This document shows positions 42,743-51,416 of a stretch of 64,000 nucleotides of DNA, one piece after another. A model generated the notes under the pieces. That model did not search any database. It had not been told where the DNA came from and saw only the letters and a program-made list of their open reading frames with translations. Every line of letters starts with the position of its first letter. Within the stretch, counting starts at the first letter, position 1. This DNA is from Carideicomes alvinocaridis (GTDB taxonomy: Bacteria; Pseudomonadota; Alphaproteobacteria; Rhodobacterales; Rhodobacteraceae). The stretch spans positions 1 to 64,000 of the forward strand of contig SRJI02000014.1 of the NCBI GenBank assembly GCA_005473895.2, written 5' to 3'. Both the position numbers and the translations under genes were made by a program.

Positions 42743-43815
42743 TCTATCGCGAGGCCGGAGAGTTCAAGACCAGCTACGTGGATGACGGGCAGACCTTCCC
42801 GATCCGCTTTGACCGGCTGGGCTATTACGTGACGCTGGCGGTGGCCTTCCTGGTCATCCCCTTCATGGTCAACGACTACTGGGTCAACGCCATCTTCCTG
42901 CCCTTCCTAATCTACGCCATCGCGGCGATCGGGCTGAACATCCTGGTGGGCTATTGCGGGCAGGTGAGCCTGGGCACCGGGGGTTTCATGGCGGTGGGGG
43001 CCTATTCGGTCTACAAGCTGATGACCGCCTTCCCGGACATCAACATCTTCTTCCACGTGATCATCGCCGGGGCGATCACCGCCGCGGTGGGCGTGCTGTT
43101 CGGCCTGCCGTCGCTCCGGATCAAGGGGTTCTACCTGGCGGTGGCGACGCTGGCGGCGCAGTTCTTCCTCGTCTGGCTCTTCAACCGGGTGCCGTGGTTC
43201 TACAACTACTCCGCCTCGGGCCAGATCTCGGCGCCGGAGCGCACGGTCTTCGGCATCCCCGTCACCGGGGCCGAGACGCAGCCCTGGGCGGTCTACCTGT
43301 TCTGCCTCGTCTTCCTCGTCGGCTCGGCGCTGATCGCGCGGAACCTGACCCGCGGCTCGACCGGGCGGCGCTGGATGGCGATCCGCGACATGGACATCGC
43401 GGCCGAGATCATCGGGGTGAACCCGCTGACCGCCAAGCTTACCGCCTTTGCCGCCTCGTCCTTCTTCGTGGGGGTCGCGGGCGCGCTGTTCTTCGCGGTC
43501 TACCTGGGCGCGGTGGAGGTGGGCGAGGCCTTCGGCATCTCCAAGTCGTTCCTGGTGCTCTTCATGATCATCATCGGCGGCCTGGGCTCGATCTTCGGCA
43601 GCTTCGCGGGGGCGGCGTTCCTGGTGCTGCTGCCGGTGGCGCTCAAGGTGGTGGGGGCGGACATGTTCGGCTGGCCCACCGACACGGTGGCGCATCTGCA
43701 GCTCGTGATCGTCGGCGCGCTGATCGTCACCTTCCTGGTGCTGGAGCCGCACGGGCTGGCCCAGCTCTGGCGCGTCACGAAAGAGAAACTGAGGCTCTGG
43801 CCCTTCCCGCATTGA
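42739..43815 (+). CDS. livM: Branched-chain-type ABC permease LivM
   Basis: 358 residues from GTG 42739 in a GTGA overlap. About nine to ten membrane helices; GLNILVGYCGQVSLGTGGFM is the LivM signature and LKVVGADMFGW and IIGGLGSIFGSFAGA come later. Second membrane subunit of the importer. An N-terminal soluble stretch of some 30 residues precedes the first helix. Confidence 0.92.
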   Translation: MIYREAGEFKTSYVDDGQTFPIRFDRLGYYVTLAVAFLVIPFMVNDYWVNAIFLPFLIYAIAAIGLNILVGYCGQVSLGTGGFMAVGAYSVYKLMTAFPDINIFFHVIIAGAITAAVGVLFGLPSLRIKGFYLAVATLAAQFFLVWLFNRVPWFYNYSASGQISAPERTVFGIPVTGAETQPWAVYLFCLVFLVGSALIARNLTRGSTGRRWMAIRDMDIAAEIIGVNPLTAKLTAFAASSFFVGVAGALFFAVYLGAVEVGEAFGISKSFLVLFMIIIGGLGSIFGSFAGAAFLVLLPVALKVVGADMFGWPTDTVAHLQLVIVGALIVTFLVLEPHGLAQLWRVTKEKLRLWPFPH

Positions 43816-43874
43816 GGCGGGCCGGCAATCACAAGCGGGGCCGAACCCCGCATCGCGTAATCGGAGGAGTTACC

Positions 43875-45176
43875 ATGGGAGGATATAACCCGATGAGACG
43901 GACACTCACGACACTCGTTACCGGCGCCCTGCTGGCGGCCGGACCGGCGATGGCCGATCTGACCATCGTCGACACCAGCTACCGGACGGGACCCTATGCC
44001 GCCAACGGCATCCCCTTCTCGGACGGCTACCAGGACTATTTCACGCTGCTGAACGAACGCGATGGCGGCATCGGCGGCGAGAAGATCAACATCATCGAGT
44101 GCGAGACGGGCTACAACACCGAGAAGGGTGTCGAATGCTACGAGAGCACCAAGAACGAGGACCCGCTGGTCTATGAACCGCTGTCGACCGGCATCACCTA
44201 CCAGCTGATCCCCAAGGCCACCGCCGACGAGATCCCGCTGCACACGCTGGGCTACGGCCGGACCTCGGCCAAGAATGGCGAAGTGTTCAAGTGGGTGTTC
44301 AACTATCCCGCCAACTACTGGGACGGCGCCTCGGTCGCGATCAAGCACATCCTCGACCAGGAGGGCGGCGACCTGAACGGCAAGAAGATCGCGCTGGTCT
44401 ACCACAACTCCGCCTATGGCAAGGAGCCGATCCGCACGCTCGAAAAGCTGGGCGAAAAGCATGGCTACGAGCTGATGCTGCTGCCGGTGGATCACCCCGG
44501 CCAGGAGCAGAAGTCGCAATGGCTGCAGGTGCGGCGTGAACGTCCCGACTACGTGATCATGTGGGGCTGGGGCGTGATGAACCAGGTGGCGATCCAGGAG
44601 GCGGTGAACATCCGCTACCCGATGGACCACTTCATCGGCATCTGGTGGTCCGGCTCCGAGAACGACGTGCTGCCGGCAGGCGAAGGCGCGGATGGCTACA
44701 AGGCGCTGACCTTCCACAACCTCGGCGACGACTACCCGCTCTACGACGACCTGCGCAAGTTCGTGGTCGATGGCGGCAAGGCGGCCGGCGCCGGCGATCA
44801 GCTGGGCACCGCGCTCTACAACCGCGGCATGTACGCCGCGATGCTGGCGGCCGAGGCGATCAAGACCGCGCAGGAAATGGCCGGCACCTCGGCGATCAAC
44901 GCCGCGCAGATGCGCGACGGCATGGAGAACCTGAAGATCACCGAAGAGAAGATGGCCGAGCTGGGCCTGCCGAACTTCGGCCCGGAATTCGAGGTCACCT
45001 GCTCCAACCACGGCGGCGAAGGCTATGCGGCCGTGGCGCAGTGGGATGCCGCGGCGAAGGAATGGTCGCTGATCACCGACTACATGCAGTCGGACCAGGA
45101 CGTCATCGCACCGCTGATCGAGGAAGATTCCACGGCCTTCGCCCAGGAATCCGGCATCGAGCCGCATTGCGACTGA
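43875..45176 (+). CDS. Periplasmic substrate-binding protein of the liv-type transporter
   Basis: 433 residues from ATG 43875 (GGAGGAG upstream). Signal peptide ending AAGPAMA, cleavage before DLTIVDTS. A type I periplasmic fold (Leu/Ile/Val-binding-like): GIPFSDGYQDYFTLLNERDG, KIALVYHNSAYGKEP and VMNQVAIQEAVNIRYPMD. Longer than LivJ/LivK (about 345-370 residues mature), as is usual for the subfamily associated with CoA-ligase-linked importers. Substrate unknown. Confidence 0.9.
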   Translation: MGGYNPMRRTLTTLVTGALLAAGPAMADLTIVDTSYRTGPYAANGIPFSDGYQDYFTLLNERDGGIGGEKINIIECETGYNTEKGVECYESTKNEDPLVYEPLSTGITYQLIPKATADEIPLHTLGYGRTSAKNGEVFKWVFNYPANYWDGASVAIKHILDQEGGDLNGKKIALVYHNSAYGKEPIRTLEKLGEKHGYELMLLPVDHPGQEQKSQWLQVRRERPDYVIMWGWGVMNQVAIQEAVNIRYPMDHFIGIWWSGSENDVLPAGEGADGYKALTFHNLGDDYPLYDDLRKFVVDGGKAAGAGDQLGTALYNRGMYAAMLAAEAIKTAQEMAGTSAINAAQMRDGMENLKITEEKMAELGLPNFGPEFEVTCSNHGGEGYAAVAQWDAAAKEWSLITDYMQSDQDVIAPLIEEDSTAFAQESGIEPHCD

Positions 45177-45269
45177 TCGACCGGGCCCTCACCGGGGCCT
45201 GACACAATGGAGGGCGGCGGGACGATCCGCCGCCCCCGACCGGACCCGACCCGGACGGAGAGACCGACC

Positions 45270-46103
45270 ATGCTGGACACCACGAAAGACACCCCGGTTC
45301 AGGCCGAGACCCTTCTCGAGGTCAACAATATCGAGGTGATCTACAACCACGTCATCCTTGTCCTGAAGGGCGTCAGCCTGCGGGTGCCCAAGGGCGGCAT
45401 CACCGCGCTGCTGGGCGGCAACGGGGCCGGCAAGACCACGACGCTCAAGGCGGTGTCGAACCTGCTGCGCTCGGAACGGGGCGAGGTCACCAAGGGCTCC
45501 GTCTCCTATCGTGGCGAGCGGGTGCAGGACCTGGACCCGGCGGAGCTGGTCAAGCGCGGCGTGATCCAGGTGATGGAAGGCCGCCACTGCTTCGAGCACC
45601 TCACCGTCGAGGAAAACCTGATGACCGGCGCCTATACCCGCTCCGACCGGAGCGAGGTCGCCGCCGATCTCGACATGGTCTACGAATATTTCCCCCGCCT
45701 GAAGGAGCGCCGCCGCAGCCAGGCCGGCTATACCTCGGGCGGCGAACAGCAGATGGTCGCCATCGGCCGCGCGCTGATGTCCCGCCCCGAGACGATCCTG
45801 CTGGACGAACCCTCCATGGGTCTCGCGCCGCAACTGGTGGAGCAGATCTTCGGCATCGTGAAATCGCTGAACGAGGACCAAGGCTACACCTTCCTCCTGG
45901 CCGAGCAGAACACCAACGTGGCGCTCAGGTTCGCGCATTACGGCTATATCCTCGAATCCGGCCGGGTGGTGATGGACGGGCCCGCGAAGGATCTGCGCGA
46001 GAACCCGGACGTGAAGGAATTCTACCTCGGCATGTCCGACGAGGGCCGCAAGTCGTTCCGCGACGTGCGCTCCTACCGCCGGCGCAAGCGCTGGCTGTCG
46101 TGA
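45270..46103 (+). CDS. livF: Branched-chain-type ABC transporter ATPase LivF
   Basis: 277 residues from the ATG at 45270. Walker A GGNGAGKTT, signature TSGGEQQM (Ser-Gly-Gly-Glu instead of SGGQ, common in LivF), Walker B ETILLDEPSMGLAP and AEQNTNVAL. Its C-terminus is extended by a basic tail SYRRRKRWLS not seen in E. coli LivF. Second ATPase of the importer. Confidence 0.92.
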   Translation: MLDTTKDTPVQAETLLEVNNIEVIYNHVILVLKGVSLRVPKGGITALLGGNGAGKTTTLKAVSNLLRSERGEVTKGSVSYRGERVQDLDPAELVKRGVIQVMEGRHCFEHLTVEENLMTGAYTRSDRSEVAADLDMVYEYFPRLKERRRSQAGYTSGGEQQMVAIGRALMSRPETILLDEPSMGLAPQLVEQIFGIVKSLNEDQGYTFLLAEQNTNVALRFAHYGYILESGRVVMDGPAKDLRENPDVKEFYLGMSDEGRKSFRDVRSYRRRKRWLS

Positions 46104-46204
46104 CCATGCCGGAAACCGCCACCCCTGCCCCGGGGGCACCCCCGGTCCGGAACAAGGGCCGGCCGCCCCTGTTTTCCCCATGCACCCGCATGACGGAGGA
46201 CGAC

Positions 46205-46852
46205 ATGGCACAGAAGGATGTGGCAAACGCACTGATCGACAGCCAGGGCCGGCTGTTCAGCGAACAGGTGGGCGCGAACATCGCGCGCGACGTGCCCCAG
46301 CAATGGTTTCACTGGCTGCTGACCGCGCAGCTCTGCTCGGCCCGGATCGCGGCGAACAACGCCTTGCAGGCGGCGGCGGCGCTGCGCGAGACCGGGCTGC
46401 ACAAGATCGAGGCGCTGCTGGAAAGCCGGCGCGCCGACCGGATCCGGGTGTTGAACAAGCACGGCTATGCCCGGTTCGACAATATCGGCGCCGACCAGGT
46501 CCGCGACGCGGCGGAGCTGGTGCAGGAGAAGTATCACGGCGACCTGCGCGAACTGCGCGAGGCTGGCGGCGACGCCAAGGGCATTTCCGCCCGGCTGCAG
46601 GAGGTCAAGGGCATCGGCGAGACCGGTGCCGGCATCTTCTGCCGCGAGGCGCAGCTGGCCTGGGACGAGCTGTACCCGCAGGCGGACAAGCTCTGCCTCA
46701 AGGCGGCGGAGGAATTCGGCCTGCCGGCGGATGCGAAGAAACTGGCCGATCTGGCGGGATCGCGCGAGCGCTTCGTGCGGCTGCTGGCCGCGCTGGCGCG
46801 GGCGCATCTCGACGGGCCATCGGACGAGGTGGAATCCGCGCGCAGGCACTGA
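46205..46852 (+). CDS. HhH-motif protein, endonuclease-III-like
   Basis: 215 residues from ATG 46205 (GGAGG 5 bases upstream). The helix-hairpin-helix LQEVKGIGETGAGIFCREAQ resembles the DNA-binding element of the HhH-GPD glycosylase superfamily. The catalytic Lys expected in glycosylase/lyases and the terminal FeS cysteine cluster are not evident, so it could be DNA-binding without glycosylase action. An unusual occupant of a transport operon. Could also start at 46106 or 46190, but those give no better ribosome-binding site. Confidence 0.6.
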   Translation: MAQKDVANALIDSQGRLFSEQVGANIARDVPQQWFHWLLTAQLCSARIAANNALQAAAALRETGLHKIEALLESRRADRIRVLNKHGYARFDNIGADQVRDAAELVQEKYHGDLRELREAGGDAKGISARLQEVKGIGETGAGIFCREAQLAWDELYPQADKLCLKAAEEFGLPADAKKLADLAGSRERFVRLLAALARAHLDGPSDEVESARRH

Positions 46853-46884
46853 GCGGCGCGCGGCGAGTCAAGGAGAGGGGCGGC

Positions 46885-48105
46885 ATGTCGCGCTATTTCG
46901 ACGAACTGGAAACCCGGACCGCGGACGCGCGGGCAGCGGATATCGCCGCCTCCCTGCCGCTGCAGATCGCCCGTGCCAAGGGCCTGCCGGGCTATGCCGA
47001 GACGCTGCGCGACGTCGACCCGGCGCGGATCGACGGGCCCGGGGCGCTGGCCGCGCTTCCGGTGCTGCGCAAGTCCGAGATCGGGCGGCGGCAGGGCGCG
47101 GGCGACGCGCTGGGCGGCTTTGCCACGAAACCGGCCAACGGCTTTGCCCACGTCTTCCAGAGCCCCGGCCCGATCTACGAGCCGGGCGGCAGCGACCATG
47201 ACTGGTTCCGGCTGGGCCGCTTCCTGAACGCGGCCGGCGTGGGGCCGGGGGACATCGTGCAGAACTGCTTTGGCTACCACCTGACGCCCGCGGGCATGAT
47301 GTTCGAAAGCGGCGCCCGCGCGGTGGGGGCCACCGTCCTGCCCGCCGGCACCGGCCAGACCGAGCTGCAGGTCCGCGCCGCCGTGGATATCGGCACCACC
47401 GCCTATGCCGGCACGCCCGATTACCTGAAGGTGATCCTCGACAAGGCCGAGGAGATGGGCGAGCGCCTGTCGATCCGCCGCGCGGCGGTCGGCGGCGGGG
47501 CGCTGTTCCCGTCGCTGCGGCAGGATTACGCGGATCGCGGCATCGCCTGCCTGCAATGCTATGCCACCGCCGATCTCGGCAACATCGCCTACGAGAGCGA
47601 GGCGATGGAGGGCATGATCCTCGACGAGGGCGTCATCGTGGAGATCGTGACCCCCGGCACCGGCGACCCGGTGGCCCCCGGCGAGGTGGGCGAGGTCGTG
47701 GTGACCACGCTGAATCCCGACTACCCGCTGATCCGCTTCGCCACCGGCGACCTGTCGGCGGTGATGCCGGGCGAAAGCCCCTGCGGCCGCACCAACATGC
47801 GGATCAGGGGCTGGATGGGCCGGGCCGACCAGACGACCAAAATCAAGGGCATGTTCGTGCGTCCCGAGCAGGTGGCCGCTCTGGTGGCGAAACATGCCGA
47901 GATCGCCCGCGCGCGCGTCGTGGCCAGCCGCGAGGGCGAGATGGACGTGATGACCGTGCGGATCGAGGCCGAGGGGGGCGACGCCGGGGCCTATGAACGC
48001 TCGGTCGCGGAGGTGCTCAAGCTGAAGGGCAAGGTGGAGGTCGTGGCCCCCGGCGCGCTGCCCCGCGACGGGCTGGTGATCGAGGATCAGCGCAGCTACG
48101 ACTGA
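46885..48105 (+). CDS. Phenylacetate-CoA-ligase-like AMP-binding protein
   Basis: 406 residues from the ATG at 46885 (AAGGAGAG upstream). PaaK-type: it opens MSRYFDELETRTADARAADI. The usual Thr/Ser-rich ATP loop is poor (FQSPGPIYEPGG), while NCFGYHLTPAGMMFE, CYATADLGNIAYE and the DQTTKIKGMFVRP hinge segment are clear. It would activate an aromatic or similar acid to its CoA ester. Last gene of the importer operon, complementing the FAA1-like ligase at its front. Confidence 0.82.
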   Translation: MSRYFDELETRTADARAADIAASLPLQIARAKGLPGYAETLRDVDPARIDGPGALAALPVLRKSEIGRRQGAGDALGGFATKPANGFAHVFQSPGPIYEPGGSDHDWFRLGRFLNAAGVGPGDIVQNCFGYHLTPAGMMFESGARAVGATVLPAGTGQTELQVRAAVDIGTTAYAGTPDYLKVILDKAEEMGERLSIRRAAVGGGALFPSLRQDYADRGIACLQCYATADLGNIAYESEAMEGMILDEGVIVEIVTPGTGDPVAPGEVGEVVVTTLNPDYPLIRFATGDLSAVMPGESPCGRTNMRIRGWMGRADQTTKIKGMFVRPEQVAALVAKHAEIARARVVASREGEMDVMTVRIEAEGGDAGAYERSVAEVLKLKGKVEVVAPGALPRDGLVIEDQRSYD

Positions 48106-48150
48106 CCTCCGGCGGACGGCGGGCGGCGAGGGGCCAAGGCGGGACTTCAT

Positions 48151-48183
48151 GCCTCCGGCGGGAGTTTTCCGGGCAAGATGAAG
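48151..48183 (+). repeat. Variant dispersed intergenic repeat
   Basis: Starts GCCTCCGGCGGGAGTTTTCC and ends GGGCAAGATGAAG. The first 12 bases and the final GAAG match the other copies; the middle differs (AGTTTTCC instead of GATATTT). It follows the importer operon. Confidence 0.5.
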
Positions 48184-48285
48184 GAGCCGCGCCGTCCATC
48201 GGCCGCGCCCCGGTGCCGGCTGTTTCCGGAACCGGCGCCGCGACCCGGGCGTTTCTCTGGCCACATGACGTGGAGGAGCAGCTCG

Positions 48286-49944
48286 TTGAAACGGATCATC
48301 CTGGCCGCCCTTATGGGCTCCGTCGCCGCTGCACCCGCCTTTGCGCGGGACGTGGCACTCATTCTCGGTAACGGCGATTACGAAGAGCTTGACGACGTGT
48401 CCCGCGGCGACCGCGCGGTCGCGGCTGAGCAGGCGCTGCGCGATGCGGGCTTCACCGTGATCGCGGAGGCCGACGCCGCGCGGGTGGAGATGCGCGACGC
48501 GCTGGCCCGCTTCCTGTCGGCGAGCGAGGAGCCCGGCAAGCGGCTGGTGGTGCTGAGCGGTGCCTTCGCCCACTCCCGCACCGAAAGCTACCTGCTGCCG
48601 GTGGATGCCGAACCCGGGGTGACCCTGCTGGACGCGCAGGACGATGCGCTGGCCCTGTCCACCGTGATGGCGGTGCTGGCCGAGACGCCGGGCCAGGCGC
48701 TGCTGCTGCTGGGCGCCGGCGAGGCGAGCGGAGAGCTGGGGCCCTACCTGACCGCCGGGCCCGGCGAGACGCCGGAGATGCAGGGCGTCGGCGTGCTGCG
48801 CGGGACGCCCCGGCAGATCGGCAGCTTCGCCCGCCGGGTCCTGCCGGAACCGGGCGCGCAGATCCGCTCCGAGGCGGAGCGCTACGACCTCGCGCCCAGC
48901 GGATACCTCCCCCGCGACATGGTGCTGGTCACCGAGGCGTCGGGCGCCGAGCCGGTGATCGAGCGGCCGGACCCCTCCGACGGGGACGAGGCCGAGGCGC
49001 AGCTCTGGTCCGAGGCGTCGCGCCGCGACAATATCGACGCCTACGAGACCTATCTGCGGGTCTATCCCGAGGGCCCCCATGCCGCCGAGGCCGCCCAGGC
49101 GATCGAGGCGCTGCGCGCCGAGCCCGAGCGCGAGGCCCGGTTGACCGAGGAGGCGCTCGACCTGTCGCGCAATGCCCGGCGCGAGATCCAGCGCGACCTG
49201 CAACTGCTGGAATACGACACCCGCGGAATCGACGGCATCTTCGGTCCCGGAACCCGGCAGGCCGTGGCGCGCTGGCAGGCGGCGAACGGCCTGGCCGAGA
49301 CCTCCTACCTGACCGGCAACCAGATCGCGATGCTGGACGACCAGGCCCAGGCGCGCGCCACCGAGCTCGAGGAAGAGGCGCGGCGCCGCCAGGAGGAACA
49401 GGAGCGCCGCGACCGCGCCTACTGGGACGAGACCGGCGCGGCGGGCGACGAGGCCGGGCTGCGCTCCTACCTCGATCGCTATCCCGACGGCGTCTATGCC
49501 GAGGTGGCGCAGGAGCGGCTGGACGAGATCGTCGAGCGGCAGCGCCAGCAGGCCGAGGCGCGCGACCGCGAAGCCTGGGTCGAGGCGGAGACTCGGGACA
49601 GCGTCGAGGGCTACCGCGACTACCTCGAAGGCTTTCCCGAGGGCGCCTTTGCCGCCACTGCGCAGGAGCGGATCGACCGCATGACCCGCCCGGCAGAAGA
49701 GGTGCAGGCCGAGGAGCGCGCACAGCAGCGCGAGGCCGCCCTGGGCATGAACCAGACCACCTGGCGCCTGGTCGAGGACCGGCTGGAGAAGCTGGGGCTG
49801 AAACCGGGGCGCGTGGACGGCAATTTCGACCTCAACACCCGGCGGGCGCTGCGGCGCTACCAGTCGGCGCGCAACCTGCAGGTCACCGGCTACATGGACC
49901 AGGACACGGTGGTGCGGCTGCTGGCCGACGCGATCCTGCGGTAA
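48286..49944 (+). CDS. Exported pseudo-caspase with two peptidoglycan-binding domains
   Basis: 552 residues from TTG 48286 (GGAGGAG 7 bases upstream). The signal peptide ends APAFA. Residues about 20-190 follow the caspase/C14 fold (RDVALILGNGDYEEL, SYLLPVDAE), but the His-Gly of the catalytic His and the DACR Cys are replaced (VVLSGAFAHS; LLLLGAGEASG). Three copies of a 35-40 residue helical unit (for example AYETYLRVYPEGPHAAEA) follow. Two peptidoglycan-binding domains are present: RGIDGIFGPGTRQAVARWQA and GRVDGNFDLNTRRALRRYQS. Likely a non-catalytic cell-wall scaffold. Confidence 0.8.
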   Translation: MKRIILAALMGSVAAAPAFARDVALILGNGDYEELDDVSRGDRAVAAEQALRDAGFTVIAEADAARVEMRDALARFLSASEEPGKRLVVLSGAFAHSRTESYLLPVDAEPGVTLLDAQDDALALSTVMAVLAETPGQALLLLGAGEASGELGPYLTAGPGETPEMQGVGVLRGTPRQIGSFARRVLPEPGAQIRSEAERYDLAPSGYLPRDMVLVTEASGAEPVIERPDPSDGDEAEAQLWSEASRRDNIDAYETYLRVYPEGPHAAEAAQAIEALRAEPEREARLTEEALDLSRNARREIQRDLQLLEYDTRGIDGIFGPGTRQAVARWQAANGLAETSYLTGNQIAMLDDQAQARATELEEEARRRQEEQERRDRAYWDETGAAGDEAGLRSYLDRYPDGVYAEVAQERLDEIVERQRQQAEARDREAWVEAETRDSVEGYRDYLEGFPEGAFAATAQERIDRMTRPAEEVQAEERAQQREAALGMNQTTWRLVEDRLEKLGLKPGRVDGNFDLNTRRALRRYQSARNLQVTGYMDQDTVVRLLADAILR

Positions 49945-50020
49945 GGCGGAGTGGGGCCGGGGCCGGGTAGACACCGGCCCGGCCGCCATGACGACGCCAA
50001 GTCACTGCCCGCGAAAAGGA

Positions 50021-50053
50021 AAAGGCCGCGCCCGGATGCCGGGAGCGGCCTTT
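50021..50053 (-). terminator. Rho-independent terminator of rpmJ
   Basis: Minus strand: AAAGGCCGC pairs with GCGGCCTTT around a 15-base GC loop, followed by TCCTTTTC. It lies 23 bases after the L36 stop. Confidence 0.8.
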
Positions 50054-50075
50054 CGTCATTCGGCTCGGTCAGGTC

Positions 50076-50201
50076 TCAGCCCTGGCGGGCTTTGAACCGG
50101 CGCTGCGTCTTGTTGATGACGTAGACGCGGCCTTTGCGGCGCACGACACGGCAGTCGCGGTGACGCTGCTTGAGCGAGCGGAGCGAGTTCTTGACCTTCA
50201 T
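50076..50201 (-). CDS. rpmJ: 50S ribosomal protein L36 (zinc-free form)
   Basis: 41-residue, very basic protein starting [16 protein letters not shown] and ending [23 protein letters not shown] is the family core. Standard L36 binds zinc with three Cys and one His; here only one Cys is left, so it is the zinc-independent C-minus form. The ATG at 50199-50201 is preceded by AGGAGAAGGACC. Too short for routine ORF finding, but unmistakable. It has its own terminator. Confidence 0.92.
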   Translation of the reverse strand: MKVKNSLRSLKQRHRDCRVVRRKGRVYVINKTQRRFKARQG

Positions 50202-50300
50202 AGGTCCTTCTCCTCTTTCGCGGCGCGGGCCTGCGCCTTCGCAGTCTGTCCCCAAGTGGGGGACGGTGAACCATTTGTCCCCGAGGGGACGATGAAACCA

Positions 50301-50375
<75 letters not shown>

Positions 50376-50522
50376 ATAGTGTTCTCCGACGTGGTGCCCC
50401 AAAAAATGGGGCGCGGGAATCCGCGCCGGGTGGCGTGGTCTATAAAAGGAGTCGAGAGGGGGATCAAGGGCTTTTGGCAGGCCATCTTTCCGGTCTATTC
50501 TCTCGCCAGAGCAGGAGTATCG

Positions 50523-51383
50523 ATGTCGCGAGTCGCCTACCACCTCCGCGAACCGGAGCGCCATACCTCAAGCGTGGTCTTCGCTTCGCCCCATAGCGGC
50601 CGCGACTATCCCCGCGCCTTCCTGCGCCGCACCCTGCTCGACGAACACTCCATCCGCTCCTCGGAGGACGCCTTCGTCGACAGGCTGTTCGACTGCGCCC
50701 CGGATTTCGGCGCGCCGCTGCTCTGCGCCGGGGCGCCGCGCGCCTTCGTCGACCTGAACCGCAGCGCCGACGAGCTGGACCCGGCGGTGATCGAAGGGGT
50801 GGCCAAGGCGGCGCACAATCCCCGCGTCGCCTCGGGGCTGGGGGTGGTGCCGCGAGTGGTCGCCAACGGGCGCACCATCTACCGCGGAAAGCTGTCGCTG
50901 GCCGAGGCGCATAACCGCATCGCCAATTACTGGCGGCCCTACCACGACAAGCTGCAATCGCTGCTCTACCGCGCGCATCAGCGCTTTGGCGAGGCGATCC
51001 TGGTGGATTGCCATTCCATGCCGCACGAGGCGCTGGACAACCTGCACCGCCTTGGCGCCGGCCGGCCGGACATCGTGATCGGCGATCGCTTCGGCGCCTC
51101 CGCGGCCGAAGAGGTAGTGGACCGGGTGGAGCAGGCCTTTGCCGCGGCCGGGCTGCGGGTGGTGCGCAATTCGCCCTTTGCCGGGGCCTATGTCACGCAG
51201 CATTACGGCCGCCCCTCGCGGAACCAGCACGCGATCCAGATCGAGATCGACCGCGCCATCTACATGAACGAGGCGCTGATCCGGCCGAACGGCAATTTCG
51301 ACAGTTTCTGCAAGGTGCTGCGCGGCGTGATCTGCGAGATCGCCGAGATCGGGCGCCGGGACATGCCGCTGGCCGCGGAGTAA
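50523..51383 (+). CDS. N-formylglutamate amidohydrolase
   Basis: 286 residues from ATG 50523 (AGGAG upstream); the longer frame to 50379 overlaps the tRNA region and is not used. Zinc-enzyme motifs: FASPHSGRDYP, SEDAFVDRLF, DLNRS and DCHSMP. It hydrolyses N-formylglutamate to glutamate and formate, the last step of one histidine-degradation route. No other hut gene is nearby, so it may act on another N-acyl amino acid. Confidence 0.87.
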   Translation: MSRVAYHLREPERHTSSVVFASPHSGRDYPRAFLRRTLLDEHSIRSSEDAFVDRLFDCAPDFGAPLLCAGAPRAFVDLNRSADELDPAVIEGVAKAAHNPRVASGLGVVPRVVANGRTIYRGKLSLAEAHNRIANYWRPYHDKLQSLLYRAHQRFGEAILVDCHSMPHEALDNLHRLGAGRPDIVIGDRFGASAAEEVVDRVEQAFAAAGLRVVRNSPFAGAYVTQHYGRPSRNQHAIQIEIDRAIYMNEALIRPNGNFDSFCKVLRGVICEIAEIGRRDMPLAAE

Positions 51384-51416
51384 GCGTAGGCGAACGGCGC
51401 TTGCCCGGAGCCCGCC

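Noticed and set aside
46534..49989. 1151-residue minus-strand frame
   Set aside because: Antisense to the HhH, PaaK-like and pseudo-caspase genes, all with recognisable domains; composition typical of a GC-rich antisense frame.
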